Of a stretch of DNA of 64,000 nt, positions 37,726-48,164 are shown one piece after another. The translations under genes were made by a program, and so were the position numbers. The notes under the pieces were generated by a model. The model was not told the DNA's origin. It saw only the letters and a program-made list of their open reading frames with translations, and made no database searches. Positions within the stretch are counted from its first letter, which is position 1, and each line of letters starts with the position of its first letter. Origin of the DNA: Pantoea vagans (GTDB lineage: Bacteria; Pseudomonadota; Gammaproteobacteria; Enterobacterales; Enterobacteriaceae); assembly GCF_004792415.1 (NCBI RefSeq), contig NZ_CP038853.1, positions 3,596,001 to 3,660,000 on the forward strand. The letters are read 5' to 3'.

Positions 37726-40700
37726 GACCACTCTGAACCCGCTGACAGAGCAAAAAACATTGCCGCTGGTGGCCGCTCAGCCCGGTATCTGGATCGCTGA
37801 CCAGTTATCCCCCTATTCCAATGCCTACGCCGTGGCGCATTTCGTTGAACTGCGTGGTGCGCTGAACAGCGCGCTGCTGTCTCGCGCCATCGTTGCCGGC
37901 ATGCAGGAAGCGGACACGCTGAATATGGCCTTTGGCGAGCAGGAGGGTGAACCGCTGCAGTGGCCTGCCCCCCAGCATTTTCGCGAGCCTGAAATAATCG
38001 ATCTGCGCGATGCCGCCGATCCGGCGGCGGCCGCACGGGCGCTGATGCAGCAGGATATGTCCGGCGATCTGCGGGTGCTGAGCGGTGCGCCGCTCTATCA
38101 TCACAGCCTGCTTCGGCTGGGCGAGGATCACTGGTACTGGTATCAGCGCTACCATCATCTGGTGGTCGATGGTTTCAGCTTCACCGCCCTGACCCGCCGC
38201 ATCGCCCATCTCTACAGCGCCTGGCAGCACGGCGACACGCCGGAGCCGAGCCCCTTTGTCCCGTTCAGCGAGGTCGTCGACGAGTATCAGCGCTATCAGC
38301 ACTCTTCGACCTGGCAGCGCGATCGTCAGTTCTGGCTGGAAAAAGGGGCGCATTTACCTGCGCCCGCCTCGTTATCTACGCTGCCGCTGGCGGGGCAAAG
38401 TGCCAGCACCAACCTGCTGCGACACACATTTGCTGTGGAGCAACACACCTTTCAGGCGTTGCTGGCGCATACTCAGCAGCAGAATCTCAGCGCGGCGGAC
38501 ACCGCCTTTGCGCTGGTGGCGCTGTGGCTGGCGCGCCTCACCGGTCAGAACGACTTTGCCGCCGGTTTCATCTTTATGCGCCGCATCGGCTCGGCCGCGC
38601 TCTGCACCACCGGTCCGGTGATCAACGTATTGCCTATGGCGATCCATTACGATCCGGCGCAGCCGCTGACGGCACTGGCCGCGCAGCTGGCGGGTGAGGT
38701 CAGAAAAATGCGCCGTCATCAGCGTTACGACGCTGAGCAGGTGCAGCGCGATCTGGGGCGATTGGGTGACAGCGCTCCGCTCTATGGGCCGGTGATTAAC
38801 CTGAAGATGTTCGATTATCAGCTCGATTTCGCCGGCATTGAAGGCATCACTCATCAGCTGGCATCAGGCCCGGTTCGCGATCTGGAGATTGCTATCTACC
38901 TCAGCGAACAGGGCGACCTGACGCTGGAACTACTGGCTAATGCAGAGCGCTACCGCGAAACCGTGCTGAAGCAACATGCCAGCCGCTTTGGTCTGCTGCT
39001 TCAGCAGCTTGCCGTCCGGCCAGCGTGCGCCTGTGGTGAGCTGGATATGCTGATGCCGGAAGAACATCAGCAGCTGGCAGCGGTCAATCAGACCGCCGTG
39101 ATGCTGCCTGCAGAGACGCTAAGCAGCCTGCTGCTGCTGCAGGCGCAGCGGACGCCGGACGCCGTGGCGCTGGCGGATGAGGCGCATCAGCTTAATTATC
39201 AGCAGATGCAACAGCAGGTCGCCGCGCTGGGACAACAGCTGATTGCGCAGGGTGTGACGCGGGGTGACATCGTCGCCGTGGGGCTGCCGCGCTCGGTCTT
39301 TTTATCGCTGGCACTGCAGGCGATTGTCAGCACAGGCGCAACCTGGCTGCCGCTTGATACCGGCTACCCGGACGATCGGCTGAAGATGATGCTGGAAGAT
39401 GCCGCGCCGAAAACGCTGATCACCTGCCGCGAACTGGCAGACCGGCTGGCGGCTCTCTCACCGGTTGCGCCGCTGTTTTACGACGCGCTGTTAACCCCGG
39501 TTGATCGCGTGCTGACACAGGCTCCGGGTCCGCATGATGGTGCTTACCTCATCTATACCTCTGGTTCGACCGGTCGGCCAAAAGGCGTGCTGGTCAGTCA
39601 TGAGGCAATCGTCAACCGGCTGCTGTGGATGCAGGATCGCTATCCGCTCGGCGGTGATGATGTCGTGCTGCAGAAAACGCCGAGCAGCTTTGATGTCTCG
39701 GTGTGGGAGTTCTTCTGGCCCTTGATCGCTGGCGCACAGCTGGTGATGTCACCGCCTGATGCCCACCGCGACCCGGAAGCCCTGCAGCAGCTGTTTGCCC
39801 GCTACCGCGTGACCACCACCCATTTTGTTCCCTCGATGCTGGCGGCCTTTGTTGCCTCGCTGCAGGATGACAACGCGATAGCAAGGTGCACCACCCTGCG
39901 CCAGGTGTTCTGCAGCGGCGAAGCGCTGCCCGCTGAGCTGTCGCGCCAGTGGCAGACGCTGACCCGGGTACCCTTGCACAACCTGTATGGCCCGACCGAA
40001 GCGGCAGTGGATGTCAGCTTCTACCCGGCGTTCGGACCCGCGCTGGCGGCCGTCGACGGTGCCAGCGTGCCGATTGGCTTCCCGGTCTGGAACACCGGCT
40101 TACGGATTCTGGATGCGCGCCTGCAGCCGGTGCCGCCTGGCGTGGCGGGCGATCTCTGGCTGACCGGCGTGCAGCTGGCACAGGGTTATCTGGATCGTCC
40201 CGACCTCACGGCCAGCCGGTTTGTGGCCGATCCGTGGGGTCACGGCTCCCGCATGTACCGCACCGGCGATGTGGCGCGCTGGCTGCCGGATGGTGCGGTG
40301 GAGTATCTGGGCCGCAGCGACGATCAGCTTAAAATCCGCGGACAGCGCATCGAGCTGAATGAGATCGACTATGCCATGGCTGCGCTGCCTGGCATTGTGC
40401 AGGCCGTGACGCATGCAGTGGTCCTGGGCAGCAGCAGCGACCAGCAGGGTGATGCCCGCCAGCTGGTCGGCTATGTAGTGGCAGATGGCCCGATTGATGC
40501 CGACGTCATGCGCCAGACGCTGGCGACACAGTTGCCCGCGCATATGGTGCCGGTGGCGATTGTTCAGCTGGCGGCATTACCGCTCAGCAGCAACGGCAAG
40601 CTGGATCGTAAAGCGCTGCCGCTGCCACAGACCCGGACAGCAACTGCCGGTCGTGCGCCGCACCCTGGTCTGGAAACCACGCTGGCGCAGGCGTTCGCCA

Positions 40701-41647
40701 CGCTGCTGGAACGTGAGTCCGTCAGCGCACAGGATGATTTTTTTGCGCTGGGTGGCCATTCGCTGCTGGCGATGCGGCTGGCGGCGCAGCTGCGGCGGAC
40801 GCTGAATCAGTCGGTATCAGTGGGCCAGATTATGGTGGCAGCCACGGCAGAAAAGCTGGCCGCCCTGCTCAGTAGCGAATCCGCGGAGACAGCCCGCGCC
40901 GGATTTGAGGCGGTCTTGCCGCTGCGGCGCACTACCGGCCCGACCCTGTTCTGCTTCCATCCCGCCTCCGGTTTTGCCTGGCAGTTCAGCGTGTTGCAGC
41001 GCTATCTGGATGCCCGCTGGTCGCTGCTCGGTATTCAGTCACCCGACATCACCAGCCCGCTGAATCAGGCGCAGCACCTTGATGCGGTGTGTGACGCACA
41101 TCTGGCCACGGTACGCCAGCAGCAGCCAGAGGGCCCCTACTATTTCCTGGGCTATTCACTGGGCGGCACGCTGGCACAGGGTATCGCTGCGCGGCTGGAG
41201 GCCGAAGGTGAAACGGTTGCCTTCCTCGGGCTGCTGGATACCTGGCCGCCAGAGACGCAGAACTGGGATGAACGGCGCGGCGAAAACGTGCTGGACCCGG
41301 CGGTGCTGGAAGAAGTGAATCGGGAGCGCGAGCAGTTTATCGCGGCACAGCGCGAGCAGGCCGGTGAAGGGATGGCGGCGCTGTTCACCACCATTGAAGC
41401 CAACTACGCCAGTTCGGTGCGCCTGCTGGCGACGGCACGCAGCACCCGCTTCGGGGGACACGCCACGCTATTCCTGGCGCAACAGACGCAGCAGCCCGGT
41501 CAGGATGCGCGTCGCGCCTGGGCGCCCTGGGTCGGTGAACTGACCGTCTGGCCGCTGGACTGCGCGCACGTCGAGATCATCTCACCCCGCATGTTCGGGC
41601 AGATTGGCCCACGACTGCAGCAGTGTCTGGCGGCTCTTAATCCCTGA
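37718..41647 (+). CDS. entF: Enterobactin synthase component F (nonribosomal peptide synthetase)
   Basis: EntF activates L-serine, condenses it with dihydroxybenzoate from EntB and cyclises three units into enterobactin. The 1309-residue protein has domains C-A-PCP-TE: condensation with His146-His147-x-x-x-Asp151 (YHHLVVDGF), adenylation with the phosphate loop YTSGSTGRPKG near residue 615, a carrier with Ser1015 in LGGHSLLAM, and a thioesterase with Ser1147 in GYSLGGTL. Ser1015 needs a phosphopantetheinyl transferase, which is not encoded in this window. The ATG at 37718 has GGGAG five bases upstream. No fepE follows. Confidence 0.97.
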   Translation: MSETTLNPLTEQKTLPLVAAQPGIWIADQLSPYSNAYAVAHFVELRGALNSALLSRAIVAGMQEADTLNMAFGEQEGEPLQWPAPQHFREPEIIDLRDAADPAAAARALMQQDMSGDLRVLSGAPLYHHSLLRLGEDHWYWYQRYHHLVVDGFSFTALTRRIAHLYSAWQHGDTPEPSPFVPFSEVVDEYQRYQHSSTWQRDRQFWLEKGAHLPAPASLSTLPLAGQSASTNLLRHTFAVEQHTFQALLAHTQQQNLSAADTAFALVALWLARLTGQNDFAAGFIFMRRIGSAALCTTGPVINVLPMAIHYDPAQPLTALAAQLAGEVRKMRRHQRYDAEQVQRDLGRLGDSAPLYGPVINLKMFDYQLDFAGIEGITHQLASGPVRDLEIAIYLSEQGDLTLELLANAERYRETVLKQHASRFGLLLQQLAVRPACACGELDMLMPEEHQQLAAVNQTAVMLPAETLSSLLLLQAQRTPDAVALADEAHQLNYQQMQQQVAALGQQLIAQGVTRGDIVAVGLPRSVFLSLALQAIVSTGATWLPLDTGYPDDRLKMMLEDAAPKTLITCRELADRLAALSPVAPLFYDALLTPVDRVLTQAPGPHDGAYLIYTSGSTGRPKGVLVSHEAIVNRLLWMQDRYPLGGDDVVLQKTPSSFDVSVWEFFWPLIAGAQLVMSPPDAHRDPEALQQLFARYRVTTTHFVPSMLAAFVASLQDDNAIARCTTLRQVFCSGEALPAELSRQWQTLTRVPLHNLYGPTEAAVDVSFYPAFGPALAAVDGASVPIGFPVWNTGLRILDARLQPVPPGVAGDLWLTGVQLAQGYLDRPDLTASRFVADPWGHGSRMYRTGDVARWLPDGAVEYLGRSDDQLKIRGQRIELNEIDYAMAALPGIVQAVTHAVVLGSSSDQQGDARQLVGYVVADGPIDADVMRQTLATQLPAHMVPVAIVQLAALPLSSNGKLDRKALPLPQTRTATAGRAPHPGLETTLAQAFATLLERESVSAQDDFFALGGHSLLAMRLAAQLRRTLNQSVSVGQIMVAATAEKLAALLSSESAETARAGFEAVLPLRRTTGPTLFCFHPASGFAWQFSVLQRYLDARWSLLGIQSPDITSPLNQAQHLDAVCDAHLATVRQQQPEGPYYFLGYSLGGTLAQGIAARLEAEGETVAFLGLLDTWPPETQNWDERRGENVLDPAVLEEVNREREQFIAAQREQAGEGMAALFTTIEANYASSVRLLATARSTRFGGHATLFLAQQTQQPGQDARRAWAPWVGELTVWPLDCAHVEIISPRMFGQIGPRLQQCLAALNP

Positions 41648-41689
41648 GCCGTCCTGACCTCGCGCTTTCTTCACCGGAGAAGGCGCGGG

Positions 41690-42481
41690 TCAGCCTCTGC
41701 CCAGCGGCACAATCATCGGCGTACCGGCCACGGGATCGTTAATGATAACGCAGCGCAGGCCGTAGATCGCTTCTATCAGTTCCGGCGTCACAATCTCCGC
41801 CGGTTTCCCTTCGGCAACGATTTTCCCGTCGCGCATCGCTATCAGGTGGCTGGCGTAGCGGCACGCCTGATTGAGATCGTGCAGCACCACTACCAGCGTT
41901 CGGCCATGCTGCTGATTGAGATCCTGCATTAATTCCAGCAGTTCAATCTGATGGGCGATATCCAGCCAGGTGGTCGGTTCATCCAGCAGCAATAGCGGTG
42001 TCTGCTGAGCCAGCACCATCGCAATCCACACCCGCTGCCGCTGACCGCCAGAGAGCGTATCAACTTGCTGCTGCGCTAAATCGGCCACGCCGGTAGCCTG
42101 CATGGCCTGCTGCACCGCTGCCTCATCTTCCTGTCGCCAGCGCCCGAACAGCGACTGGTGCGGATAACGCCCGCGCGCCACCAGTTCGCTGACGCTAATA
42201 CCCGCAGGCGCATTCGAGCTTTGCGGCAGCAGTCCCAGCCGACGTGCCACCTCTTTGGTGGCGTAGTGAGCAATGGTATTGCCATCCAGCAGCACCTCGC
42301 CCTGCAGCGGCGAGACCAGGCGGCTTAAGGTACGCAGCAGCGTCGATTTTCCGCAGGCGTTGGGACCGATGATCACGGTCAGCTCACCGTCAGGGATCGC
42401 TACAGAGAGATTCTCCGCCACGATTTTTTTGTCATAGCCCAGCGTCAGCGCGTCGCCCTGCAAACGTGTTGTCACTTTCAT
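41690..42481 (-). CDS. fepC: Ferric-enterobactin ABC transporter ATPase FepC
   Basis: FepC powers inner-membrane import of ferric enterobactin through FepDG. With the ATG at 42481 it has 263 residues; the longer upstream frame lies inside fepG. Walker A GPNACGKST, signature LSGGQRQR, Walker B LLLLDEP and the His-loop VLHDLNQA are intact. It overlaps fepG by four bases and is last in fepD-fepG-fepC. Confidence 0.97.
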   Translation of the reverse strand: MKVTTRLQGDALTLGYDKKIVAENLSVAIPDGELTVIIGPNACGKSTLLRTLSRLVSPLQGEVLLDGNTIAHYATKEVARRLGLLPQSSNAPAGISVSELVARGRYPHQSLFGRWRQEDEAAVQQAMQATGVADLAQQQVDTLSGGQRQRVWIAMVLAQQTPLLLLDEPTTWLDIAHQIELLELMQDLNQQHGRTLVVVLHDLNQACRYASHLIAMRDGKIVAEGKPAEIVTPELIEAIYGLRCVIINDPVAGTPMIVPLGRG

Positions 42482-43458
42482 TGACGTCGTGCCTCCCGCA
42501 CCAGTAGCGCAATCAGATAGAGTCCGCCCAGGCTGACCGTGATTACGCCAACCGGCAGCTGATAAGGCAGGAAAAAGTGCTGCGCGGCGTAATCCGCGGC
42601 GATTAACAGCAGCGCGCCACAAAAGGCCGCCAGCGGCAGCGCGCCTTTAGTACCACCACTGAGCCGCCGCGCAATCTGCGGTGCCAGCAACGCAATAAAG
42701 GAGATCGGACCGACCAGCGCCGTTGAGGCGGCGGTGAGGATAACGCCCGTCAGCATCAGCATGAGGCGGCTGCGCTCAACCGGAACGCCCAGCGCGCAGG
42801 CCGTGTCGTCACCCATCTCCAGCAGTCGCATGCGGCGGGCCAGCATGCCTGTTGCCAGCAGCGCCAGCAGCAGCACGGTGATCACCGGCGTGGTTTTCGC
42901 CCAGGTAATGCCGTTAAGTGAACCGGCGCTCCAGAGCCCGGCGCTCAGTGCCGCCTCCAGTGAAGCACTGATAATCAGCCAGCTGTTCAGCGCCATCAGC
43001 AGTGCCCGCACGCTGATGCCGACAATAATCAGCCGGAAGGTCTCCACGCCGTTGCGCCAGCTGAACAGCCAGACCACACCTGCAGTGAGCAGCCCGCCTG
43101 CCAGCGCCGCCAGCGTCATCCCTTCCATGTTTTGCTGGAACAGCACCAGCGCCACCAGCACACCGCTGTAAGCGCCGGTGTTAAAACCCAGAATATCGGG
43201 ACTGCCCAGCGGGTTGCGCAGCAGCGACTGAAAAATCGCCCCGCTGACGCCCAGCGCTGCACCAATCAGCAGCGCCATCATGACGCGCGGCAGACGCCAC
43301 TCCAGCACAATCAGCTGAACATTGCGCGCCGCCTCGCCGTTGAGAAGTGCCCATAACTGGCTGGCGGAGATCGGTAAGGTGCCACGCGTGACGCCCAGAA
43401 AAGCCAGCACCCCGCAGGCCATCAACAGCAGCAGCGTATTGATCATCATCCGTGTCAT
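42478..43458 (-). CDS. fepG: Ferric-enterobactin ABC transporter permease FepG
   Basis: One of two FecCD/BtuC-type permease subunits, 326 residues with about nine to ten membrane helices. It contains RLPRVMMALLIGAALGVSGA and the family segments LLRNPLGSPDILG and VGPISFIALLAPQIAR. It overlaps fepD and fepC by four bases each, so the three are translationally coupled. Confidence 0.96.
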   Translation of the reverse strand: MTRMMINTLLLLMACGVLAFLGVTRGTLPISASQLWALLNGEAARNVQLIVLEWRLPRVMMALLIGAALGVSGAIFQSLLRNPLGSPDILGFNTGAYSGVLVALVLFQQNMEGMTLAALAGGLLTAGVVWLFSWRNGVETFRLIIVGISVRALLMALNSWLIISASLEAALSAGLWSAGSLNGITWAKTTPVITVLLLALLATGMLARRMRLLEMGDDTACALGVPVERSRLMLMLTGVILTAASTALVGPISFIALLAPQIARRLSGGTKGALPLAAFCGALLLIAADYAAQHFFLPYQLPVGVITVSLGGLYLIALLVREARRQ

Positions 43459-44444
43459 ATCTGCCCTCTTCCCGGCTTACGGCGCACCAGCACAATCAGC
43501 ATCGGCGCACCGAGAATGGCCGTGACAATTGACACGCGCAGTTCACCCGGCACCAGCAGCCGTCCCAGAATATCGGCCGCCAGCAGCAGACAGGGAGTGA
43601 TCACCAGGGTTCCCGGCAGCATCCAGCGATGATCGTTGCCCAGCAGCCAGCGGGCCAGATGCGGTGTCATTAACCCGACAAAGGCGATGGGGCCGACTGC
43701 CGCCGTCGCCGCACCGCTCAGCAGGGCAATCGCCAGCAATCCCACCAGTTGAGTACGCATCACACGGGTGCCCAGCGCGGTTGCCATATCTCCGCCCATA
43801 CTCAGGCTGTTGAGCGAACGTGCCAGCAGCAGCGCCAGCAGACTCCCGGCCACGACCGCCGGAAAGACAGTGCGCAGAATGGCAAAATTGCGGATATCCA
43901 GCGAGCCGCTGTGCCAGAAACGCAGATGATCGTAAATATCGGGATTAAGCAGCGACAGGCCAGACGTTAAGCCCTCCAGCACCGCACCCAGCGCCACACC
44001 TGCCAGCGTCAGACGCAGCGGATTCACGCGGCCGCCGCCGATCGCACCCGTCATGGCCACCAGCAGCGACGCCAGCAGTGCACCCGTAAAAGCAAAACCC
44101 AGCCATTCCGCAGGAGAATCGGCGCCAGAGAGGGCGATGCCAAGCACCACCGCAAAACCCGCTCCGGCATTCACACCAAGAATGCCTGGGTCAGCCAGGG
44201 GATTGCGCGTCAGGCTCTGCATCAGTGCGCCCGCCAGACCTAAACTGATCCCGGCCAGCAGTCCCGCCAGGGTTCGCGGCAGCCGGGCATCGCGCACGAT
44301 CACGCAATCGATGCGGCTGCAGTCGGAGAGTAAGGCATGTGTGACATCATGAAAGGGGACAGGTCTGGCTCCCAGCATCAGGCTGAGCGCGATAAGCAAC
44401 AATAGCAGCATACCTGAACCGGCTATTGCACGGAGTTGACGCAT
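43455..44444 (-). CDS. fepD: Ferric-enterobactin ABC transporter permease FepD
   Basis: The second FecCD-type permease, 329 residues. Family segments DARLPRTLAGLLAG, LTRNPLADPGILGVNAGAG and VGPIAFVGLMTPHLAR are present. It is the first gene of fepDGC and diverges from entS across a gap containing a strong Fur box. Confidence 0.96.
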   Translation of the reverse strand: MRQLRAIAGSGMLLLLLIALSLMLGARPVPFHDVTHALLSDCSRIDCVIVRDARLPRTLAGLLAGISLGLAGALMQSLTRNPLADPGILGVNAGAGFAVVLGIALSGADSPAEWLGFAFTGALLASLLVAMTGAIGGGRVNPLRLTLAGVALGAVLEGLTSGLSLLNPDIYDHLRFWHSGSLDIRNFAILRTVFPAVVAGSLLALLLARSLNSLSMGGDMATALGTRVMRTQLVGLLAIALLSGAATAAVGPIAFVGLMTPHLARWLLGNDHRWMLPGTLVITPCLLLAADILGRLLVPGELRVSIVTAILGAPMLIVLVRRKPGRGQI

Positions 44445-44495
44445 AACGTTTAAACCTTCACGAATTCAACATGGCCCGCAATTGCGAGTGTTTAT

Positions 44496-44514
44496 GATAA
44501 TGATACTTGTTATC
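44496..44514. promoter_or_regulatory. Fur box between fepD and entS
   Basis: GATAATGATACTTGTTATC matches the 19-bp Fur consensus at 15 positions. It lies 52 bp from fepD and 59 bp from entS, positioned to repress both. Confidence 0.85.
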
Positions 44515-44573
44515 GTTATTAACTATTTTTTGTATGTTACCATGACTCTCAGATTCAATAATGAGGAAAATGG

Positions 44574-45836
44574 GTGCAAAAAAGCGACGCTATGAACAAA
44601 CCCTCCCATTTTATCGATCTCACTCTGCTGAGAACCCATCCCGCCTTTCGCGCCCTGTTTATCGCCCGCTTTATCTCGATTGTCGCTCTCGGCATGCTGG
44701 CGGTGGCGGTCCCGGTTCAGATTCAGCAGCTGACGCAATCACCATTGCTGGTAGGACTGGCGGTGACGCTGGCCGGAGCCGGTATGTTTATCGGTCTGCT
44801 GACCGGCGGCGTGCTGGCCGATCGCTATGAGCGTCGTCGTCTGATCCTGTTTGCCCGATCCACCTGTGGCCTGGGCTTTGCCGCGTTGTGCATAAATGCC
44901 CTGCTCCCTTCACCGTCGGTCATCGCCGTCTTCGTGCTGGGACTCTGGGATGGCTTTTTCGGCGCGATAGGCGTCACGGCGCTGCTGGCAGCCACCCCGG
45001 CACTGGTCGGGCGTGAGAATCTGATGAAAGCGGGTGCCATTACTTTGCTGACGGTGCGCTTTGGCGCGATTCTGTCACCCGCGATTGCGGGTATGGTGAT
45101 TGCTCAGGGCGGTGTGGCGTGGAACTACGGGCTGGCCGCGTTCGGCACGCTGCTGACGGTGTTAACCCTGTTGCGATTGCCGCCGCTTGCGCCACCGCCG
45201 CAGCCGCGTGAACATCCCATAAAGGCACTAAGCAGCGGCGTCCGCTTCCTGTTCGATACGCCGATTGTAGGTATGGCGGCGCTGACTGGCGCGCTGGTGA
45301 CGTTAGCCAGCGCGGTGCGCGTGCTCTATCCGGCGCTGGCCCCTCACTGGCAGGTCGGTCTGACGGAGCTGGGGCTGATGTACGCCGCCGTGCCGTTGGG
45401 TGCTGCGACAGGCGCGCTGACCAGCGGACGGCTGGCGCAGTCGCCGCAACCGGGCCGCCTGATTCTGGTCAGTGCCATCGCGGCATTCGTCGCACTGGCT
45501 CTGTTCAGCCTAATGCCGTTGTTCAGCCTGAGTCTGATCTGCCTCGTGGCCTTTGGTTATTTCAGTGCCATCAGCAGCCTGGTCCAGTACGCGCTAATTC
45601 AGACGCTGACGCCCGATGCACTGCTTGGCAGGATCAACAGCCTCTGGACAGCACAGAATGTCACCGGCGATGCGATAGGTGCAGCAATAATTGGCGCGAT
45701 GGGTTCACTGCTATTGCCACAGCAGGCTGCCGCCCTCTCTGGCCTGGCAGCCACCGTGCTGGGTCTCATCATGTGGCTGCTGATGGCCCGCCTGCGACGC
45801 TATCAACGGCCTGCCCCCGACGAAGCCACATCATGA
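44574..45836 (+). CDS. entS: Enterobactin exporter EntS (MFS)
   Basis: EntS exports enterobactin from the cytoplasm. It is a 12-helix major facilitator with the loop motif [12 protein letters not shown] after helix 2 and [17 protein letters not shown] near the C-terminus, and 420 residues. The GTG at 44574 has GAGGA six bases upstream and gives six extra residues relative to E. coli; the homologous ATG at 44592 has no visible ribosome site. I prefer the GTG. It overlaps the convergent fepB by six bases. Confidence 0.95.
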   Translation: MQKSDAMNKPSHFIDLTLLRTHPAFRALFIARFISIVALGMLAVAVPVQIQQLTQSPLLVGLAVTLAGAGMFIGLLTGGVLADRYERRRLILFARSTCGLGFAALCINALLPSPSVIAVFVLGLWDGFFGAIGVTALLAATPALVGRENLMKAGAITLLTVRFGAILSPAIAGMVIAQGGVAWNYGLAAFGTLLTVLTLLRLPPLAPPPQPREHPIKALSSGVRFLFDTPIVGMAALTGALVTLASAVRVLYPALAPHWQVGLTELGLMYAAVPLGAATGALTSGRLAQSPQPGRLILVSAIAAFVALALFSLMPLFSLSLICLVAFGYFSAISSLVQYALIQTLTPDALLGRINSLWTAQNVTGDAIGAAIIGAMGSLLLPQQAAALSGLAATVLGLIMWLLMARLRRYQRPAPDEATS

Positions 45837-46799
45837 TTTCACGAACAGCGCTTCCAGCCGTGTCAGTAAATGACTGGCGCTGTAGTAGTCGAGACGAAAG
45901 CTATCCAGCCCCAGCGCATAGACTGCTTTATCGCGCACCGCTGGGGTCTGCGCCAGAAAAGCATTGCTCATTACCTGCGCAGCCGTGTTATCCTCGGCGG
46001 CGAACAGCAGATAAGTCTGTCCATTCAGGCCTTCCGCCAGATTTTCGCCTGATAGCTGAAGAATATCTTTACGCTGTCCCATGCTGTGAGCGGACTGAAG
46101 CGTCGCCGGTGGCGTTGCCAGCGTGAAGCCCAGCGCCTGCAGTAACTTCCCCTGTGCTGATGCCTCCGTCCAGAGATTCACAGCCCGGCCATCTCCGTTC
46201 CACACCATCGCAGAAACCGGCTGCGGAGGCAGGGTCAGCTTTGCCTTCAGCGCCTTTTCACGCGCGTCGAACTCGCTTATCCGGGCAGCGGCATCCGCCT
46301 CATGCCCGGTCGCCTCACCCAGCAGCGTCACCAGCTGCTGCCAGCTTTTATCGTCATAGTTAACGACCAGTACCGGTGCAATCGCCGAGAGCTGATCGGC
46401 CAGTTTGATCGCTGAATCATTACCGGTGGCGCTGACCACAATCAGGTCTGGCGCTTCCGCAGCGATCGCTTCCGCATTGGGTTCGCCAATATAGAGCCGC
46501 TTTACGCCACGCTGTTTCGCCACATGCCCCCACTGCCGGAAGAATCCCTGCTCATCAGCCAGCCGGCTGCCGGGTGCGGTTGCGCCACTGGCAATTAATG
46601 GCGCATCAATCGCCAGCAGCGAGCCGGTCAGGGTGACACTGGTTGAGACAATGCGAGTCGGTGCCTGAGCCAGGGTAACCTGACCTTTTGCCCCCGCGAA
46701 GGTGCGCGGCCAGCCGGTCTGTGCAACAGCGGTCACGCTGAACAGAGTGATACTCAGCAAAAACAGCGCTAATGCCGACGTTACTCCCTGTTTAGTCAT
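45831..46799 (-). CDS. fepB: Ferric-enterobactin periplasmic binding protein FepB
   Basis: FepB carries ferric enterobactin through the periplasm to FepDGC. The 322-residue protein has a signal peptide ending VTAVAQ (no lipobox) and a two-lobe BtuF/FecB-like fold with the [17 protein letters not shown] and [14 protein letters not shown] segments. It diverges from entC with a Fur box between. Confidence 0.95.
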   Translation of the reverse strand: MTKQGVTSALALFLLSITLFSVTAVAQTGWPRTFAGAKGQVTLAQAPTRIVSTSVTLTGSLLAIDAPLIASGATAPGSRLADEQGFFRQWGHVAKQRGVKRLYIGEPNAEAIAAEAPDLIVVSATGNDSAIKLADQLSAIAPVLVVNYDDKSWQQLVTLLGEATGHEADAAARISEFDAREKALKAKLTLPPQPVSAMVWNGDGRAVNLWTEASAQGKLLQALGFTLATPPATLQSAHSMGQRKDILQLSGENLAEGLNGQTYLLFAAEDNTAAQVMSNAFLAQTPAVRDKAVYALGLDSFRLDYYSASHLLTRLEALFVKS

Positions 46800-46933
46800 T
46801 TGTTTTCATCCTATTTATCTCCGGTAATCCGGGCGACAACTTGTGCTGATTTAACCAACAAAACCAGCTGAATCACCGCGTATTTATTGACACCTCCGGC
46901 TATTCGACGTAGGTTACTGCAACATAATACAAA

Positions 46934-46948
46934 TGATAATCATTATTA
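46934..46948. promoter_or_regulatory. Fur box between fepB and entC
   Basis: TGATAATCATTATTA matches the 7-1-7 Fur consensus at all but one position and is embedded in a longer ATGATAATCATTATTAGTTATC-like tract. It lies 28 bp before the entC start and about 135 bp from fepB, so it would repress entCEBAH and probably fepB. Confidence 0.88.
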
Positions 46949-46975
46949 GTTATCTTATCATTTATAGGTGAAATT

Positions 46976-48154
46976 ATGGTGGAATCGCTGGCATTTGAAC
47001 ATCCCCTGCTGCAGGATTTTCCGGCACTCTGCCGTGGCTTCCTGTTTACTTCTCCCTGGCGAAGCCTGACGACTCAGGGCTGTTTTACGACACTCACTGC
47101 TCCGGTAAACCAGGGCGAGCAGCTGACCGGAGAGTTTCAGCAACAACTGCAGCATCATTTTGCCTCGGCAAGAAAACAGGGCATAGCCCATCCCATTCTG
47201 GTAGGTGCGATCCCGTTCGATGTGGATCAGCCCGCTGCACTGTTTATCCCTGAGTCGTATCAGACCTTTCAGCGTGACGATCTGAAAGCCCACGCCTCAT
47301 CGGCTGAAAGCGATCTGCCAAAAGTTCGTCGCCGTACGGCGCTGCCGGATCACGACACCTTCACTGACATGGTTGCGCAGGCCGTGGCGGCCACGCAGCG
47401 CGGCGATCCGGATAAAGTGGTGCTGTCGCGGCTGATGGAGATCGTGGCGGAACAGCCGGTCGATACGGCCGCCCTGATGCAGCGCATCCTGGCGCAGAAC
47501 CCTGACAGCTATCACTTTCATCTGCCGCTGCCCGATGGCGGCGCGCTGGTGGGTGCCAGCCCTGAACTGATGATCCGTAAGCAGGGCCGCCAGTTCAGCT
47601 CCTGTCCGCTGGCCGGTTCAGCGCCACGCAACAGCGATTCACAGCGTGACCAGGCCTCAGGTGACAGCCTGATGCGGTCAGCCAAAGACCGGCATGAACA
47701 TAAACTGGTGACGGATGCGATGCGCATGACGCTGCAGCCGCGCAGTCGCCTGCTGTCGGTCCCGGAAATCCCTTCCCTGCTGACCACCCCGACACTGTGG
47801 CACCTCGCCACGCAGATTCGGGGTGAAGTGCTGGACGACCGCGAAAATGCGCTGTCACTGGCCTGCCTGCTGCATCCGACACCGGCGCTCAGCGGCTTTC
47901 CGCATCAGCGTGCTCAGGCGCTGATTCAGCAACTTGAACCGTTTGAGCGTCAGCTGTTTGGCGGCATCGTCGGCTGGTGTGACGATCAGGGCAACGGCGA
48001 ATGGGTCGTCACCATTCGCTGCGGCACGGTGAATGGTCCGCGGGTCCGGCTGTTTGCTGGCGCGGGCATCGTGGCGGACTCACAACCTGAATCAGAGTGG
48101 CGCGAAACCGGCGTCAAACTCGACACCATGCTTCGCGCTTTTGGATTGCACTAA
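46976..48154 (+). CDS. entC: Isochorismate synthase EntC
   Basis: EntC converts chorismate to isochorismate, the first step to dihydroxybenzoate. The 392-residue chorismate-binding enzyme shows [34 protein letters not shown] and [22 protein letters not shown], all conserved in the family. AGGTGA lies just before the ATG. It leads entCEBAH; entE starts ten bases after its stop. Confidence 0.97.
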   Translation: MVESLAFEHPLLQDFPALCRGFLFTSPWRSLTTQGCFTTLTAPVNQGEQLTGEFQQQLQHHFASARKQGIAHPILVGAIPFDVDQPAALFIPESYQTFQRDDLKAHASSAESDLPKVRRRTALPDHDTFTDMVAQAVAATQRGDPDKVVLSRLMEIVAEQPVDTAALMQRILAQNPDSYHFHLPLPDGGALVGASPELMIRKQGRQFSSCPLAGSAPRNSDSQRDQASGDSLMRSAKDRHEHKLVTDAMRMTLQPRSRLLSVPEIPSLLTTPTLWHLATQIRGEVLDDRENALSLACLLHPTPALSGFPHQRAQALIQQLEPFERQLFGGIVGWCDDQGNGEWVVTIRCGTVNGPRVRLFAGAGIVADSQPESEWRETGVKLDTMLRAFGLH

Positions 48155-48164
48155 AGGAACCTGT

